The notes under the pieces were generated by a model, which did not search any database, was not told the DNA's origin, and saw only the letters and a list, made by a program, of their open reading frames with translations. DNA of 64,000 nt from SIG307 sp964545045 (lineage in GTDB: Bacteria; Bacillota; Clostridia; Lachnospirales; Lachnospiraceae): NCBI GenBank assembly GCA_964545045.1, contig CAZJEN010000003.1, forward strand, positions 95,602 to 159,601, given 5' to 3'. Made by a program: the position numbers and the translations under genes. Of the stretch, positions 35,828 through 45,461 are shown piece after piece. Numbering within the stretch: position 1 is the stretch's first letter; every line of letters begins with the position of its first letter.

Positions 35828-36553
35828 CTACCGAATATCAGACTTTCTCAGGCTCTTCTCGATGGAACCGAGTACCGTAGTCAGTATTTTAATCAAAACA
35901 AAGTAAATAACCGCAGTAGCAAGTAACGGCATCATCGCCAGATAGGTAGCACTCTTAATAAAGTCGCCTGCCTTCTGGATATCCATAAGACCTACATAAC
36001 CTACAATTGCAGTCTCTTTAATAAGGGTAATAAACTCGTTACACATCGCCGGGAAAATATTCTTTACCGCCTGCGGTACTACAATATAAAACATGGTCTG
36101 GGTACCGGTAAGACCGAGGGAACGACCTGCTTCCGTCTGTCCCTTGTCGATGGAAAGGATACCCGCTCGAATAATCTCCGACACATATGCACCGGAATTA
36201 ATCGAAAACGCGATCGCCGCAATAATCCACTTATCTAAGTTTACCGTAGCAAACACAACAAAATAAATAATCATAAGCTGGGTTACCGATGGTGTCCCGC
36301 GAATGACATCAGTATATACCTTACCTAAAAAACGCAACAACTTACTCTTGGACAAACTGCAAATCGCAATTAAGAAACCGATAATCAGTCCCAAAAATGC
36401 CGCTAGAAGAGAAATCTTAATGGTAACACCGATACCCTCCAACAACAGTTTATATCTATCTTCTCGAATAAAACACTTCTCAAAAGTTCTCGCAAACTCC
36501 GCAAACCATTCGGACACTCCGCCGGTTGCCAGCCATGTGGTACACAGGTTCAT
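35828..36553 (-). CDS. Polar amino-acid ABC transporter, permease
   Basis: 241 residues from ATG 36553, with AAGGAG seven bases upstream; in-frame ATGs further up lie beyond this site. The family HisM/GlnP core is clear: LLEGIGVTIKISLLAAFLG, TDVIRGTPSVTQLMI, and the coupling EAA region EAGRSLGLTGTQTMFYIVVPQA. It has about five membrane helices. It is the first gene of the three-gene importer operon. Confidence 0.93.
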   Translation of the reverse strand: MNLCTTWLATGGVSEWFAEFARTFEKCFIREDRYKLLLEGIGVTIKISLLAAFLGLIIGFLIAICSLSKSKLLRFLGKVYTDVIRGTPSVTQLMIIYFVVFATVNLDKWIIAAIAFSINSGAYVSEIIRAGILSIDKGQTEAGRSLGLTGTQTMFYIVVPQAVKNIFPAMCNEFITLIKETAIVGYVGLMDIQKAGDFIKSATYLAMMPLLATAVIYFVLIKILTTVLGSIEKSLRKSDIR

Positions 36554-36617
36554 TTCTGTTCTCCTTCCGTACTTCTTACAAATCAACAGAGATAAATTAT
36601 AGCATAGAACTTCAAAA

Positions 36618-36658
36618 GAATCAAGCATTCCGACGTTTTTCATCGGAATGCCTGATTC
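36618..36658 (-). terminator. Terminator after the lipoprotein gene
   Basis: GAATCA(A/G)GCATTCCGA arms form a long stem with a nine-base loop, followed on the minus strand by TTTTG. It separates the lipoprotein gene from the amino-acid ABC operon. Confidence 0.8.
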
Positions 36659-36690
36659 AAAAAAACTAAATTATGTTTACATTTGACCTT

Positions 36691-38049
36691 TTACTCTGCC
36701 TCTTTGATTTCCACGGTTGCTCCGTCCTCTGTAAATGTGTCCGCAATACGCTCCTCTTCTGCCTTTCCGGTCCATGCAGGAATCAATGCCGGTACCTCGT
36801 CATCCTTTGCGTGTAATGCCGCCTCCAAATACGGATGGGTCAAAGTTACAATACACCTGTCCGGCTCAAAATTAAATACATATTTTATTTCTGTTATATT
36901 ATTTTCCAATAACCAGGCCTGCTTCTTTTCATCATAATCAAGCACTGGTACGATATACATCAAATCGCTGTCCCGCTTCATAGACTTTTGCCAGGTCAAA
37001 TCGCAATGATGTAACACGATACGGTCAATGTAGCTGTCCACATAGGCTTGCTGCTCCGGGGTCAGATTCTTTACATCACCGTATACAAAGGAGTTTTCCC
37101 CGGAATCTCTCAAATCCTTTCCTGTAAGCGTAATGTAAAACTCAAACATTCCTGCCATGTCCTTTTGCTCAATCATCGGCAGAAGCTGCTTCCAAATCTC
37201 GTCGTCTTCCTCGTACACACCTTCCGGAGAATTTACAATTTTACCGCCCAGATACTCGGCCTCCTCGGTCACATAGTTCATAACAAAGTCCTCTGTTAAA
37301 TCTCTTTCATATAAGGTATCAAACAAAAAATCAAAGTAGTCGTTTCCGGACTTCACATACATTTTCCCATTCTCATCCGGAGTGGTAAGTTTTACATTTT
37401 CCAGTGTTATCGGCAATTCCTTCGTCACAGCCTTTACCACCTGCATTGCTTCTTCGTTGGTTGCCGGGGCATAATCCTTCGGAATCACCTCGCCGTCCTC
37501 AAACATTGCATTCGGAATGAAATCCGAAAAATGAAGCTTATCCGGCATCGCCACATCCACATAGGTTAAATAGAAATCCGAATCTCCTTCCTCGATTGCT
37601 CCCTTTATATTCCGTTCCGTATCTTCCTGCGTTCCTTCCATATAGTAACAGGAACCTGTAAACATTGCCTGCAAAAACTCTACGGTAGTCTCGTAATCCT
37701 TAATTAATGACAACTCCTTATACAAATCACTATCTGGCTTTGTCATGGAAAGAATGGTTTCCACATCACCAGCCTTTAATGCTTCCACATAAGCCATAAC
37801 CATATTCTCTGCCTGTACAGCCAATGCCGCATAATCCGGTTCTTCCGGTACCGGTGTCGCAGTCGGTTCCGGTGTTGCGGTCGGTTCCGGCGTCGCTGTT
37901 GCTTCCGGTACTTCGGTTGCTTCCGGCGCCTGCGTCGCCGCAACTTCCTTGGTCGGCTCCGATGTATTGCCGGTATCCTTCCCGCCGTCTCCGCAGGCTG
38001 CAAAACAAAGCAACACTGCCAATAACAGAATTCCTAACTTTTTGTTCAT
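36691..38049 (-). CDS. Lipoprotein with Pro/Thr/Glu-rich linker
   Basis: 452 residues with AGGAGG before the ATG. The lipobox is LLCFAAC, so the protein sits on the outer face of the membrane. A 40-residue linker of ATPEPTATPEP type is followed by an acidic domain of about 370 residues with no recognised family. Low-complexity spacers like this one hold surface proteins off the membrane. It is flanked by a terminator and a gap, so it is probably a single transcription unit. Function unknown. Confidence 0.8.
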   Translation of the reverse strand: MNKKLGILLLAVLLCFAACGDGGKDTGNTSEPTKEVAATQAPEATEVPEATATPEPTATPEPTATPVPEEPDYAALAVQAENMVMAYVEALKAGDVETILSMTKPDSDLYKELSLIKDYETTVEFLQAMFTGSCYYMEGTQEDTERNIKGAIEEGDSDFYLTYVDVAMPDKLHFSDFIPNAMFEDGEVIPKDYAPATNEEAMQVVKAVTKELPITLENVKLTTPDENGKMYVKSGNDYFDFLFDTLYERDLTEDFVMNYVTEEAEYLGGKIVNSPEGVYEEDDEIWKQLLPMIEQKDMAGMFEFYITLTGKDLRDSGENSFVYGDVKNLTPEQQAYVDSYIDRIVLHHCDLTWQKSMKRDSDLMYIVPVLDYDEKKQAWLLENNITEIKYVFNFEPDRCIVTLTHPYLEAALHAKDDEVPALIPAWTGKAEEERIADTFTEDGATVEIKEAE

Positions 38050-38206
38050 TGTTTTTTCCTCCTTTGTCTCTTCTAATAACAGACAAATTCCCTCTTGTAT
38101 TTGATTGCCGTTTCAAAACAATCCAGAACATACTTTAACACATGTTATCGATTCTGTCTATACCATTTAATAAAAAACACATCCGCATTTATTTTTATAC
38201 AATAGC

Positions 38207-38236
38207 AAAACTACATCCTCTTTCTTAAGAATGTAG
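38207..38236 (-). terminator. Terminator after the methyltransferase genes
   Basis: CTACAT pairs with ATGTAG, extended by TCTT/AAGA, followed by TTTT on the minus strand. The rest of 38050-38329 shows no convincing gene. Confidence 0.7.
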
Positions 38237-38329
38237 CTTCATTTCAACTATGCTTCGATTTCGTTTATCAAATTATACACACCGTCTTCCGACAATACGC
38301 CCCTCTTTAAATTCCTCGTCTGCCGTCTC

Positions 38330-38992
38330 TCACGCCGGAGCATTCACTGTCGCCTCTATGAAATAGTGACTCCGCTCTTTCTCCCCACACTCCATGGCAC
38401 ACTCTGTAATATGGCGCACCTGCAGCAATCGATAATCACGGAACAACTCTCTAATTATTTTCTTATCCGCAAAGAAGTGAGGAACATCTACCTCGGCTCC
38501 TTCTGTCTTCAATACCGTGTTTTCATCCACCTTTGGGAAAGACTCTTCCAAAAATGCAAAATGCTCCTTGGAACATAACGTCAGAAAAAACTTTCCACCG
38601 GGCTTCAGCACTCTGGAAATCTCGTCTATTACCTTCTGTACACCCTTTGTATCCTGATGAGAAATCACATGATAGGAAAATACCCGGTCAAACGTATTGT
38701 CGGCAAAAGGAAGATTTATCATATCCGCCACCTCACAGGTAATATGTACCCCTTCTTCTTTCGCTTTTTCCTTCACCAGCTCTACTGCGTCTTCGGACAA
38801 ATCCACTGCAGTAACATCAAACCCGTTTTCGGCAAAATAGATTGCATGTCTGCCCAAACCACACCCTAAATCTAATACAGAACAAGCTCCTTCCTCACGC
38901 CATTTCTTTTGAAGATAAATACTATCTTCCGAAGGAGTTAACCAACGCGCTTTTTCTGCCTCTTGCCAATTCCAAGCCTTTGATTGTATCAT
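38330..38992 (-). CDS. Class I SAM-dependent methyltransferase
   Basis: 220 residues with AAGGAG about ten bases before the ATG. Motif I is VLDLGCGLGRHA near residue 40, motif II has VTAVDLSEDAV, and the post-motif region is LKPGGKFFLTL, all typical of class I methyltransferases (Methyltransf_11/25 type). The acceptor is unknown. It follows the MerR-methyltransferase fusion by 21 bases and is probably driven by the same MerR-type promoter. Confidence 0.85.
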   Translation of the reverse strand: MIQSKAWNWQEAEKARWLTPSEDSIYLQKKWREEGACSVLDLGCGLGRHAIYFAENGFDVTAVDLSEDAVELVKEKAKEEGVHITCEVADMINLPFADNTFDRVFSYHVISHQDTKGVQKVIDEISRVLKPGGKFFLTLCSKEHFAFLEESFPKVDENTVLKTEGAEVDVPHFFADKKIIRELFRDYRLLQVRHITECAMECGEKERSHYFIEATVNAPA

Positions 38993-39013
38993 ACTCCCAC
39001 TTCTCCTTCCCGC

Positions 39014-40198
39014 CTACATCCGACACCGGAACATTCCCGTAGACTTATGAATATAAAAGGCACCGTCTCTCTCGATAATCTCCTCTACCTTCCGAAGAAA
39101 CTCTTCCTTCCGGTCTTTGATTACTTCTCCCGCATTGCCCGGATAGGAATATACATATTCGTACACCGGCTCCGCCGCATCCACCAAAAGATCCGAATCG
39201 CAAATGACACACTCGATATCCGAAAACACGGTCTGTAACTGTTCTCTGCCGTTTTCCAGACGAAATCCGCAGGATACCCTCTGAAACGGCATCTCAATTT
39301 TTGCATCAAACCGCTGCACAAACTCATGAAGTTCCTGCATATGGGTATCTCCCACCGTGGTTGCACAGAACATGCCCTCCGGCTTTAACAACGTCTTTAT
39401 CTTCCGGAACAAATCCTGCCGCTTCTCCACATGGTATAGCATATGATTTGCGGTAATCCGGTCATAGCTGCCCAACAAAGCCAAGCAGTTTGCATCCGCA
39501 ATCTGATAACTGATCCGGATATTTTTTCCAGCTAACACTTCCTGCTTTGTAGCCAAATTTTCTTTTGCCTTCTCTAACATGCCTTCAGAATAGTCCGTCA
39601 GCAAAAACGAAAGATTCCTCGGCAATTTATCTGCCATAGCCACCAGATTGGCCGCATTTCCGCACCCTAGGCAAAGAATGTTCATGCCGTCGGAAAGCTC
39701 AAGATTCTCAAAAATCCAGTCCGACCAAGGTGTCTTTCCGGTACTGTAATTGTGCAAGCTGATACGGCGATTTAAATTGTCGTCACTCCGATACTGTTTA
39801 ATAATCATGTCCGAAACCTCAAGAATCCGGATAGCCTCCACCAGATTCTCCCAGGTTTGTCCTTCTCGTGCCGTTTGTACCTTATCCACCGCATCAATGA
39901 CCCGGTCCAAGTGACGCTTCTTCTCATTCAAAAGCTTCTTCTGCTCCTGCAGAGACTCCTCTAAGCTCAAGGTACTGTTGCATACCGTCTCCTTAATCTG
40001 CTCCAAAGACATGCCCAAATACCGCAGCAATAAAATCCGCTGCAACGTCACAAAGGAATACTCGTCATAGTATCGGTACCCCGCCTCGGAATATCCAACC
40101 GGCTTAAGTAATCCCTTCTCATCATAAAAACGTATTGTCTTCGGCGATATCCCCGCAATCCTTCCGAATTCGCCGATGGTATAATACTTCTTCTCCAT
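39014..40198 (-). CDS. MerR regulator-methyltransferase fusion
   Basis: 394 residues from ATG 40198, with GGAGG five bases upstream. Residues 5-75 are a MerR winged HTH (YTIGEFGRIAGISPKTIRFY), followed by the dimerising coiled coil (LEESLQEQKKLLNEKKRH). From about 170 a class I methyltransferase begins, with motif I ILCLGCGNAANLV and LKPEGMFCATTV. In MerR proteins the C-terminal part binds the inducer; here it is an enzyme, so the regulator may sense the substrate or product of its own methylation reaction. It lies 63 bases downstream of a 19-bp-spacer promoter and is probably autoregulated. Confidence 0.88.
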   Translation of the reverse strand: MEKKYYTIGEFGRIAGISPKTIRFYDEKGLLKPVGYSEAGYRYYDEYSFVTLQRILLLRYLGMSLEQIKETVCNSTLSLEESLQEQKKLLNEKKRHLDRVIDAVDKVQTAREGQTWENLVEAIRILEVSDMIIKQYRSDDNLNRRISLHNYSTGKTPWSDWIFENLELSDGMNILCLGCGNAANLVAMADKLPRNLSFLLTDYSEGMLEKAKENLATKQEVLAGKNIRISYQIADANCLALLGSYDRITANHMLYHVEKRQDLFRKIKTLLKPEGMFCATTVGDTHMQELHEFVQRFDAKIEMPFQRVSCGFRLENGREQLQTVFSDIECVICDSDLLVDAAEPVYEYVYSYPGNAGEVIKDRKEEFLRKVEEIIERDGAFYIHKSTGMFRCRM

Positions 40199-40261
40199 AA
40201 AAACCTCCGTTTTAAACTTTATTTTGTTGTCAACGGATGTCCGGACCATCCTCACACCCCT

Positions 40262-40292
40262 ATTGTAAACCTTCCAGCAACCGGAAGGTCAA
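40262..40292 (-). promoter_or_regulatory. MerR-type promoter with 19-bp spacer
   Basis: TTGACC (40292-40287) and TACAAT (40267-40262) are separated by 19 bases instead of 17. The spacer holds the dyad CCTTCC-N7-GGAAGG. This is the hallmark arrangement of MerR-family operators, where the bound protein twists DNA to realign the two boxes. It reads toward the MerR-methyltransferase gene. Confidence 0.85.
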
Positions 40293-40300
40293 GCACTTTT

Positions 40301-40795
40301 TCAATAACTTTTTTCAATAACTTCCTTCACCAACTGCCAAGCGATACTTCCTTCGCGGATTTTCCCAAGTGCCTCTGCAAACGGCACCCACTCCGCATCG
40401 TCCACTTCCTTTGACAGAACAAGAGCATTCTTTTTCACCTTCGCATGGAACCCAAGCATCAGCATCTCTTTCTTCTCATACGGATAGCTTCTCACAAAGC
40501 GAAGTTCCTCTACCTTCTGGCCGATTTCCTCTTTGATTTCCCTGGCAGCCGATTCCTCCGCCGATTCTCCGATTTTCATAAATCCGGACACACATACATA
40601 ACGGGTCGCGGACAGATTTGTTTGCTTCAACAACGCCACCTCACCGCACTCATTGGTTACCGCGCATATAACACAAGTGGAAAACATATCAAACAACGGC
40701 ACATTACACGGTTCGCAAAAAGGAACCAAACCCTCGTCCCCGATTTCTTTTTTCGTTAATTTACTTCCGCAATGCGGACAATAGGTAAAACGCAT
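40301..40795 (-). CDS. Nudix hydrolase with zinc ribbon (NudC-like)
   Basis: 164 residues. An N-terminal zinc ribbon has Cys 6, 9, 27 and 30. The Nudix box is complete, GFMKIGESAEESAAREIKEEIG, near residues 70-92. The layout resembles NADH pyrophosphatase/NudC, but the SQPWPFPxS NADH motif of that enzyme is absent, so the substrate may differ. It ends just before the MerR-type promoter. Its start is 12 bases after the acetyltransferase stop, so the two may be co-transcribed. Confidence 0.85.
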   Translation of the reverse strand: MRFTYCPHCGSKLTKKEIGDEGLVPFCEPCNVPLFDMFSTCVICAVTNECGEVALLKQTNLSATRYVCVSGFMKIGESAEESAAREIKEEIGQKVEELRFVRSYPYEKKEMLMLGFHAKVKKNALVLSKEVDDAEWVPFAEALGKIREGSIAWQLVKEVIEKSY

Positions 40796-40807
40796 ACCAA
40801 TAACTCC

Positions 40808-41422
40808 TTATCTTAAATTCTCCCAGTCAATCCGCTCGTTCTTACAAAAGAATTCCCGGTCTCTCTCTCCGATTTCACGAAGCACACGGCACGGATTGCC
40901 CACCGCCACCACGTTGGCCGGAATGTCCTTTGTTACAATACTGCCAGCACCGATTACGGTATTATCACCAATGGTAACTCCCGGCAAAATAATTGCACCA
41001 CTGCCAATCCACACATTTTTCCCGATATGTACCGCTTTCACATACTGCATTCTTTTTTTCCGAAGCTCCGGATTAATGGTATGATTGGTGGTTGTAATCA
41101 CCACATTCGGCGCAAACATCGTATCATCTCCGACGAAAATTTCCGCATCATCCACACAGGTCAGATTAAAATTTGCGTATACATGTTTTCCGAAATGTAC
41201 GTTCTTTCCTCCCCAATTAGCGCGAAACGGCGGCTCGATGTAACAGTTCTCCCCCACACTTCCCAGCATCTCCGCAAGCAGTTCCTGTCTTCGTTTTCCT
41301 TCAGTCGGACGGGTCATATTATACTCATATAAAACATCCAGACGTCGTTCCTGTTCTGCCTGTAATTCCTCATCCCACGGGTCATATACCAGTCCTGCTT
41401 TCATTCGTTCTCTCTGTGTCAT
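40808..41422 (-). CDS. Maltose/galactoside O-acetyltransferase family
   Basis: 204 residues from ATG 41422, with GAGGAGG five bases upstream. The N-terminal Mac domain (MTQRERMKAGLVYDPWDEEL) is followed by a left-handed beta helix of hexapeptide repeats, with the catalytic His in TTNHTINPE and the NVWIGSGAIILPGVTIGDN turns. These trimeric enzymes acetylate sugars from acetyl-CoA, usually as detoxification of unused sugars. Confidence 0.9.
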   Translation of the reverse strand: MTQRERMKAGLVYDPWDEELQAEQERRLDVLYEYNMTRPTEGKRRQELLAEMLGSVGENCYIEPPFRANWGGKNVHFGKHVYANFNLTCVDDAEIFVGDDTMFAPNVVITTTNHTINPELRKKRMQYVKAVHIGKNVWIGSGAIILPGVTIGDNTVIGAGSIVTKDIPANVVAVGNPCRVLREIGERDREFFCKNERIDWENLR

Positions 41423-41475
41423 AGCAACCTCCTCATCATGCTTCTCTTTCATTTCACTTTACAACTATTATAGCA

Positions 41476-41514
41476 AAAACGCCGCAAAGTTCAATGAGAA
41501 CTTTACGACGTTTT
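41476..41514 (-). terminator. Terminator after the GPH symporter gene
   Basis: AAAACGCCGCAAAGTTC pairs with GAACTTTACGACGTTTT apart from two mismatches, five-base loop, followed by TTTTT on the minus strand. Confidence 0.85.
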
Positions 41515-41568
41515 CGCACGGAGAACACTAGCCGATTAACTAGTCATTTGATATGATAAATTCCTTTC

Positions 41569-43026
41569 TTACTGTCCGTTCGTCTTACCGCGGCGGGCAT
41601 CCAAATCTGCCTGCATCTGCCCCATGGTCTTTTTGTCCAGGTTATAGATAACCGCAAGACCGATAAACTGCATGATTGCACTGAACATATACAGACCTGC
41701 AACCAACCAGCACATATTATATGCGGTAGATGCCGACTGTGCACCGACACCAAGCTTAGAATTATAACCTAAAGCACCCATTAACAGAAGTACTACAGAC
41801 GGTCCTACACCCTGTGCCAACTTACGGAAGAAAGAGTGCAGGGAGTATACCGTACCTTCTTCTCTCTTACCTGTCTTCCACTCATTGTAATCAATGGCAT
41901 CTGCCATAAGTGCCCAGGATACACACGTGTAAATACCCATACCGAAACCGAAAATACTAAGTGCCAAAATATATACCACAAGTGCAATCATCTTGTTCGG
42001 AATAAGCGGGAAGATAAACATCATCACGCCGCCCACAAGGGATACCACGGTTCCCGCAACGGAAGCTTCCTTCTTTCCCCACTTGCCTACAATCTTTTTA
42101 ATAAACGGCATGAACGCGAGCATCGGCAGGAAGCCGATTAACTGCACAATACCGGAAAGTTTTGCCATACCGAAGTAAATTGCAAACATGATAGAGGTTG
42201 CGGTAGTTGCGGACTGCATACCCAGGAACATTCCCATTGCAGCAAGTGTTGCACCCACAGCCGGACGGTTATTCATGAAGTTTCCGAATGCCTTGAGTAC
42301 ATTGAATTTCTCGGTCTCATTGGTCTTTACCGTATTCTCATCCACACGAATGGTGATTTTCTTAATCATAAACAGGAATGCGATAAAGCCTAATACACCC
42401 ATTATAAGAGCTGCAATAAATACTCTTTCACCGAGAAGTACCTGTACCTGCTCCCCTGTTTCCTCATTCAATACCGGATTACCACTCTCATCTACTACCT
42501 TCTCCCAGATAATCATCGGAAGAATAATATTCGGAACTAAATTACCGAACATGGAACCGATACTGCGCCAGGTGGATAACTGTGCTCTTTCTCCCGGATC
42601 TTCGGTTACCAGGGAAAGCATGGAACCATACGGAACATTTGCAATGGTATAACAAGCATCCCAAACGATATAACCGAGAATAAATACAATCGCCTTAATC
42701 ACCGTGGATGCATTCGGAACCGGAATAAATACCAGTGCACCCGCAACCAGCAAACCGATTGCACCGATTAAGATATAGGTCTTAAACTTACCCAACTTGT
42801 ACTTTCTTCTGTCTGCATCAATCATGGAACCGATTAACGGATCATTGATTGCATCCCAGATTTGCACCGCCAACAGCAATGCGGAAAGCAGGCCGGTTTC
42901 CATCATCATGAATACCAACCAGAAGGTCTGAACCGTACCTTTAAGTGAAAAACTCATGTTACAGCCGAAATCACCGGCTGCATATGCGACTTTGTCTCTC
43001 ATACCGAATTTTCTCTTAGTCTCCAT
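41569..43026 (-). CDS. GPH-family sugar/cation symporter
   Basis: 485 residues with GAGGGAGG before the ATG. About twelve membrane segments and the glycoside-pentoside-hexuronide signature are present: KVAYAAGDFGCNMSF near the N-terminus, WDAINDPLIGSMID near residue 60, and PYGSMLSLVTEDPGERAQLS near 130. It imports a glycoside or uronide with Na+ or H+. It follows the GH2 gene by 79 bases on the same strand, so it probably brings in that enzyme's substrate. Confidence 0.92.
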   Translation of the reverse strand: METKRKFGMRDKVAYAAGDFGCNMSFSLKGTVQTFWLVFMMMETGLLSALLLAVQIWDAINDPLIGSMIDADRRKYKLGKFKTYILIGAIGLLVAGALVFIPVPNASTVIKAIVFILGYIVWDACYTIANVPYGSMLSLVTEDPGERAQLSTWRSIGSMFGNLVPNIILPMIIWEKVVDESGNPVLNEETGEQVQVLLGERVFIAALIMGVLGFIAFLFMIKKITIRVDENTVKTNETEKFNVLKAFGNFMNNRPAVGATLAAMGMFLGMQSATTATSIMFAIYFGMAKLSGIVQLIGFLPMLAFMPFIKKIVGKWGKKEASVAGTVVSLVGGVMMFIFPLIPNKMIALVVYILALSIFGFGMGIYTCVSWALMADAIDYNEWKTGKREEGTVYSLHSFFRKLAQGVGPSVVLLLMGALGYNSKLGVGAQSASTAYNMCWLVAGLYMFSAIMQFIGLAVIYNLDKKTMGQMQADLDARRGKTNGQ

Positions 43027-43105
43027 AGTATTGCCTCCCTCTTTCAGGTTTCCTGGGAACGGTATGTCCCCCGGTTGCGTTTCATGGCTTCTGTTGTACC
43101 TTTTC

Positions 43106-45355
43106 TTACTTTTTCTTAATCTTATTTAACTTCTTGTTAAACTTAAGCATCTCGTCCTTGGTCAACGGTCTTGCTCCCATAGCTCCCATCATGGAAAGCA
43201 GACGCTTTACGGTAAAGCCTGCCAGGAAGCCCATCATATCCTTATTTCCCATCATCTGGGTCGGATCAGCCATAGTCTTCTTCCCCTTCATGGCCTTTTT
43301 CATAAGTCCCAGGAACAAAAGCTTTCCCTTTGTGGTAGCAAGTACATCACCTGCCTTATCGTTAATGGAGTAATAGCCTTCCGGTGCGGTAATCTCAAAC
43401 CAGTTGAGTACATCGCCGGTCTCTACCATACGATATTTATCGTTAAACTTGTCCACCTTTACGATTTCAGAACGATCCTCACAGGTTCCGGCCTTTGCCA
43501 CAAGCTCCGTAGTTCCTGCATTCGGCACATCAAAGTAGAAGAAGTGTACATCACTGGTCTGCTTACCGAGACTCTTGCCGTTTGCAAACAGCTCTACTTC
43601 CGGGAGGTTGGAATATACCGTAACCTTTGTTACATCTTCTACACGATCCACATAGCGCTTACCGCAAATGTGTACGAACGGTTCATCGGAAAGCCAAGCC
43701 TTGTAAGCATAGAAGGAATCCTTCTTATAGGTTCTGTCAAAGTTCATAAGACCCTTATGGTTCATGCCGTCTTCGCCGCCTTCTGCTCTGCTGTCTGCCG
43801 CGAAGTCAAACATATTCCATACATGGGTAGCCCAAATATACTTTCTAGTAAATAACTGCTTAATCAATTCCTCATGGTAGTATGCCTGATACTCTTCGGT
43901 GTAATCTCCCTGCTCCGGATTGGAGTTATGCCAGTCAAGAGCTTCACAACCATACTCACTCATACCTACCGGGATATTCGGATACGCTGCATGGAACTTA
44001 TCCATCCATGGTCCGTTCATAGAGGTATCCCCGCCGTACCAACCAAAGTAATGATTCCATGAAACAGTATCCGGAATCTTCACATATTCGCTGTCCATCG
44101 GACACATAGACACAATGGCCATGGTAGTAAGTCTCGTCTTATCCCAATCATGACACAAGTTATTTAAAATGCGGTGGTTTTCCAATAAATCCGGATCATC
44201 CGCACCCTTCATGGTAATCTCATTGGAAAGTCCCCATACAAAAATGGACGGATGGTTATAATTCTGTGCAATTAACTCCTTCATCTGAGAAATCGTATTC
44301 TCTCTTCCGTTCGGCATATGCTGCGAAATATACGGAATCTCTGCCCAAAGTACAAAGCCCATCTCATCACACAAATCATAGAAATACTGTGCATGCTGGT
44401 AATGTGCCAAACGAATGGTGGTTGCACCCACCTCATAAATCAGCTCCGCATCTTCCTTGTGATGCTTCGGTAAAAGTGCATTACCGATATCCTTTCTATC
44501 CTGATGACGGGACACACCGCGAAGCGGGTATTCCTCTCCGTTTAAGAGAAAACCTCGCTCCGGGTCAATTTCAAAGAAACGACAACCGAAGCGTACGGTT
44601 CTGGAATCCAGTTCCCTATCTCCGTCAAAAAGCACTGCTTCCAAGGTATACAGGAACGGGTCCTTACGGCCGTTCCAGAGGTGTGCGTTTTCAATGACAA
44701 AATCAGCTTTGCCGTCCTTTGCGGATACTTCCTTCTCACAAACAACCGCATCCTTGTCCTTAATCACATACTTTACGGTCTCGTTACCGGAAAGTCCGGA
44801 GAAATAACCGATGACATCTACCTTTGCATTTGCACCTTCCACTACCGGAGTCACCTGAATACCCGGGCCGCCGAAAAAGTCTAAATCAAAGTGAGCCTTC
44901 GGAACACAGATAATATTTACATCACGATAAATACCACCGTAGAAGGTAAAGTCTGCCATCTGTGGATACACCCTGTCGTTCGGCGCATTATCCACCGCAA
45001 CCACAATCTCATTTTCATATTTCAAAAGGCTCGTAATATTGGCACGGAAGGTAGAATAACCGCCGTCATGATGTACCGCAAGAGTACCGTTTACATACAC
45101 ATCCGTAGAAGAATTCGCACCGTCAAACTCAATGTAAACCTCCTCGGCATCCTTGTATTCCGAATGGGCCAACTTCTTTGTATAATAACAGGTTCCGCGG
45201 TAATAATCGTTACCGCCGTCCTGTCCGTCCTTCGCATTCCAGGTATGCGGCAAATCCACTTTTTCCCACTGATCTGCATTTAATGCTTCGTGAGTCCCGG
45301 AAACATTTTTTGCATCTTTGGTAAACAACCACGCGTCGTTCCAATTAAACTTCAT
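43106..45355 (-). CDS. GH2 glycosidase (beta-galactosidase/glucuronidase type) with C-terminal tail
   Basis: 749 residues from ATG 45355; an in-frame ATG three codons upstream touches the AGGAGG. The GH2 layout is sugar-binding, Ig-like and barrel domains. The acid/base Glu is in FVWGLSNEIT and the nucleophile Glu in MSEYGCEA. There is no signal peptide, so it acts in the cytoplasm on an imported beta-glycoside. After the family domains, an extra tail of about 80 residues is rich in Lys and Met (KKAMKGKK, MMGNKDMMGFL) and ends KKLNKIKKK. The divergent AraC gene and the GPH symporter complete a small sugar-use unit. Confidence 0.9.
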   Translation of the reverse strand: MKFNWNDAWLFTKDAKNVSGTHEALNADQWEKVDLPHTWNAKDGQDGGNDYYRGTCYYTKKLAHSEYKDAEEVYIEFDGANSSTDVYVNGTLAVHHDGGYSTFRANITSLLKYENEIVVAVDNAPNDRVYPQMADFTFYGGIYRDVNIICVPKAHFDLDFFGGPGIQVTPVVEGANAKVDVIGYFSGLSGNETVKYVIKDKDAVVCEKEVSAKDGKADFVIENAHLWNGRKDPFLYTLEAVLFDGDRELDSRTVRFGCRFFEIDPERGFLLNGEEYPLRGVSRHQDRKDIGNALLPKHHKEDAELIYEVGATTIRLAHYQHAQYFYDLCDEMGFVLWAEIPYISQHMPNGRENTISQMKELIAQNYNHPSIFVWGLSNEITMKGADDPDLLENHRILNNLCHDWDKTRLTTMAIVSMCPMDSEYVKIPDTVSWNHYFGWYGGDTSMNGPWMDKFHAAYPNIPVGMSEYGCEALDWHNSNPEQGDYTEEYQAYYHEELIKQLFTRKYIWATHVWNMFDFAADSRAEGGEDGMNHKGLMNFDRTYKKDSFYAYKAWLSDEPFVHICGKRYVDRVEDVTKVTVYSNLPEVELFANGKSLGKQTSDVHFFYFDVPNAGTTELVAKAGTCEDRSEIVKVDKFNDKYRMVETGDVLNWFEITAPEGYYSINDKAGDVLATTKGKLLFLGLMKKAMKGKKTMADPTQMMGNKDMMGFLAGFTVKRLLSMMGAMGARPLTKDEMLKFNKKLNKIKKK

Positions 45356-45432
45356 GATTCGCATCCTCCTTATATCAATAAATCATATTCCTTCCTACTG
45401 ACTCTATTTTATCGTAATACACGCATTATAAC

Positions 45433-45461
45433 TTGTATTATTTTTGTTTTTGTTGTATAAT
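45433..45461 (+). promoter_or_regulatory. Promoter of the AraC regulator at 45556
   Basis: TTGTAT and TATAAT are separated by exactly 17 bases in the divergent region between GH2 and the AraC gene. A second TATAAT on the minus strand (45430-45425) could serve GH2. Confidence 0.6.

Noticed and set aside
38248..38343. 31-residue frame overlapping the end of the methyltransferase gene (MLRRERRQ...)
   Set aside because: Weak GAGG site, very basic start, and it overlaps the gene; the tail looks protein-like but evidence is too thin to list.
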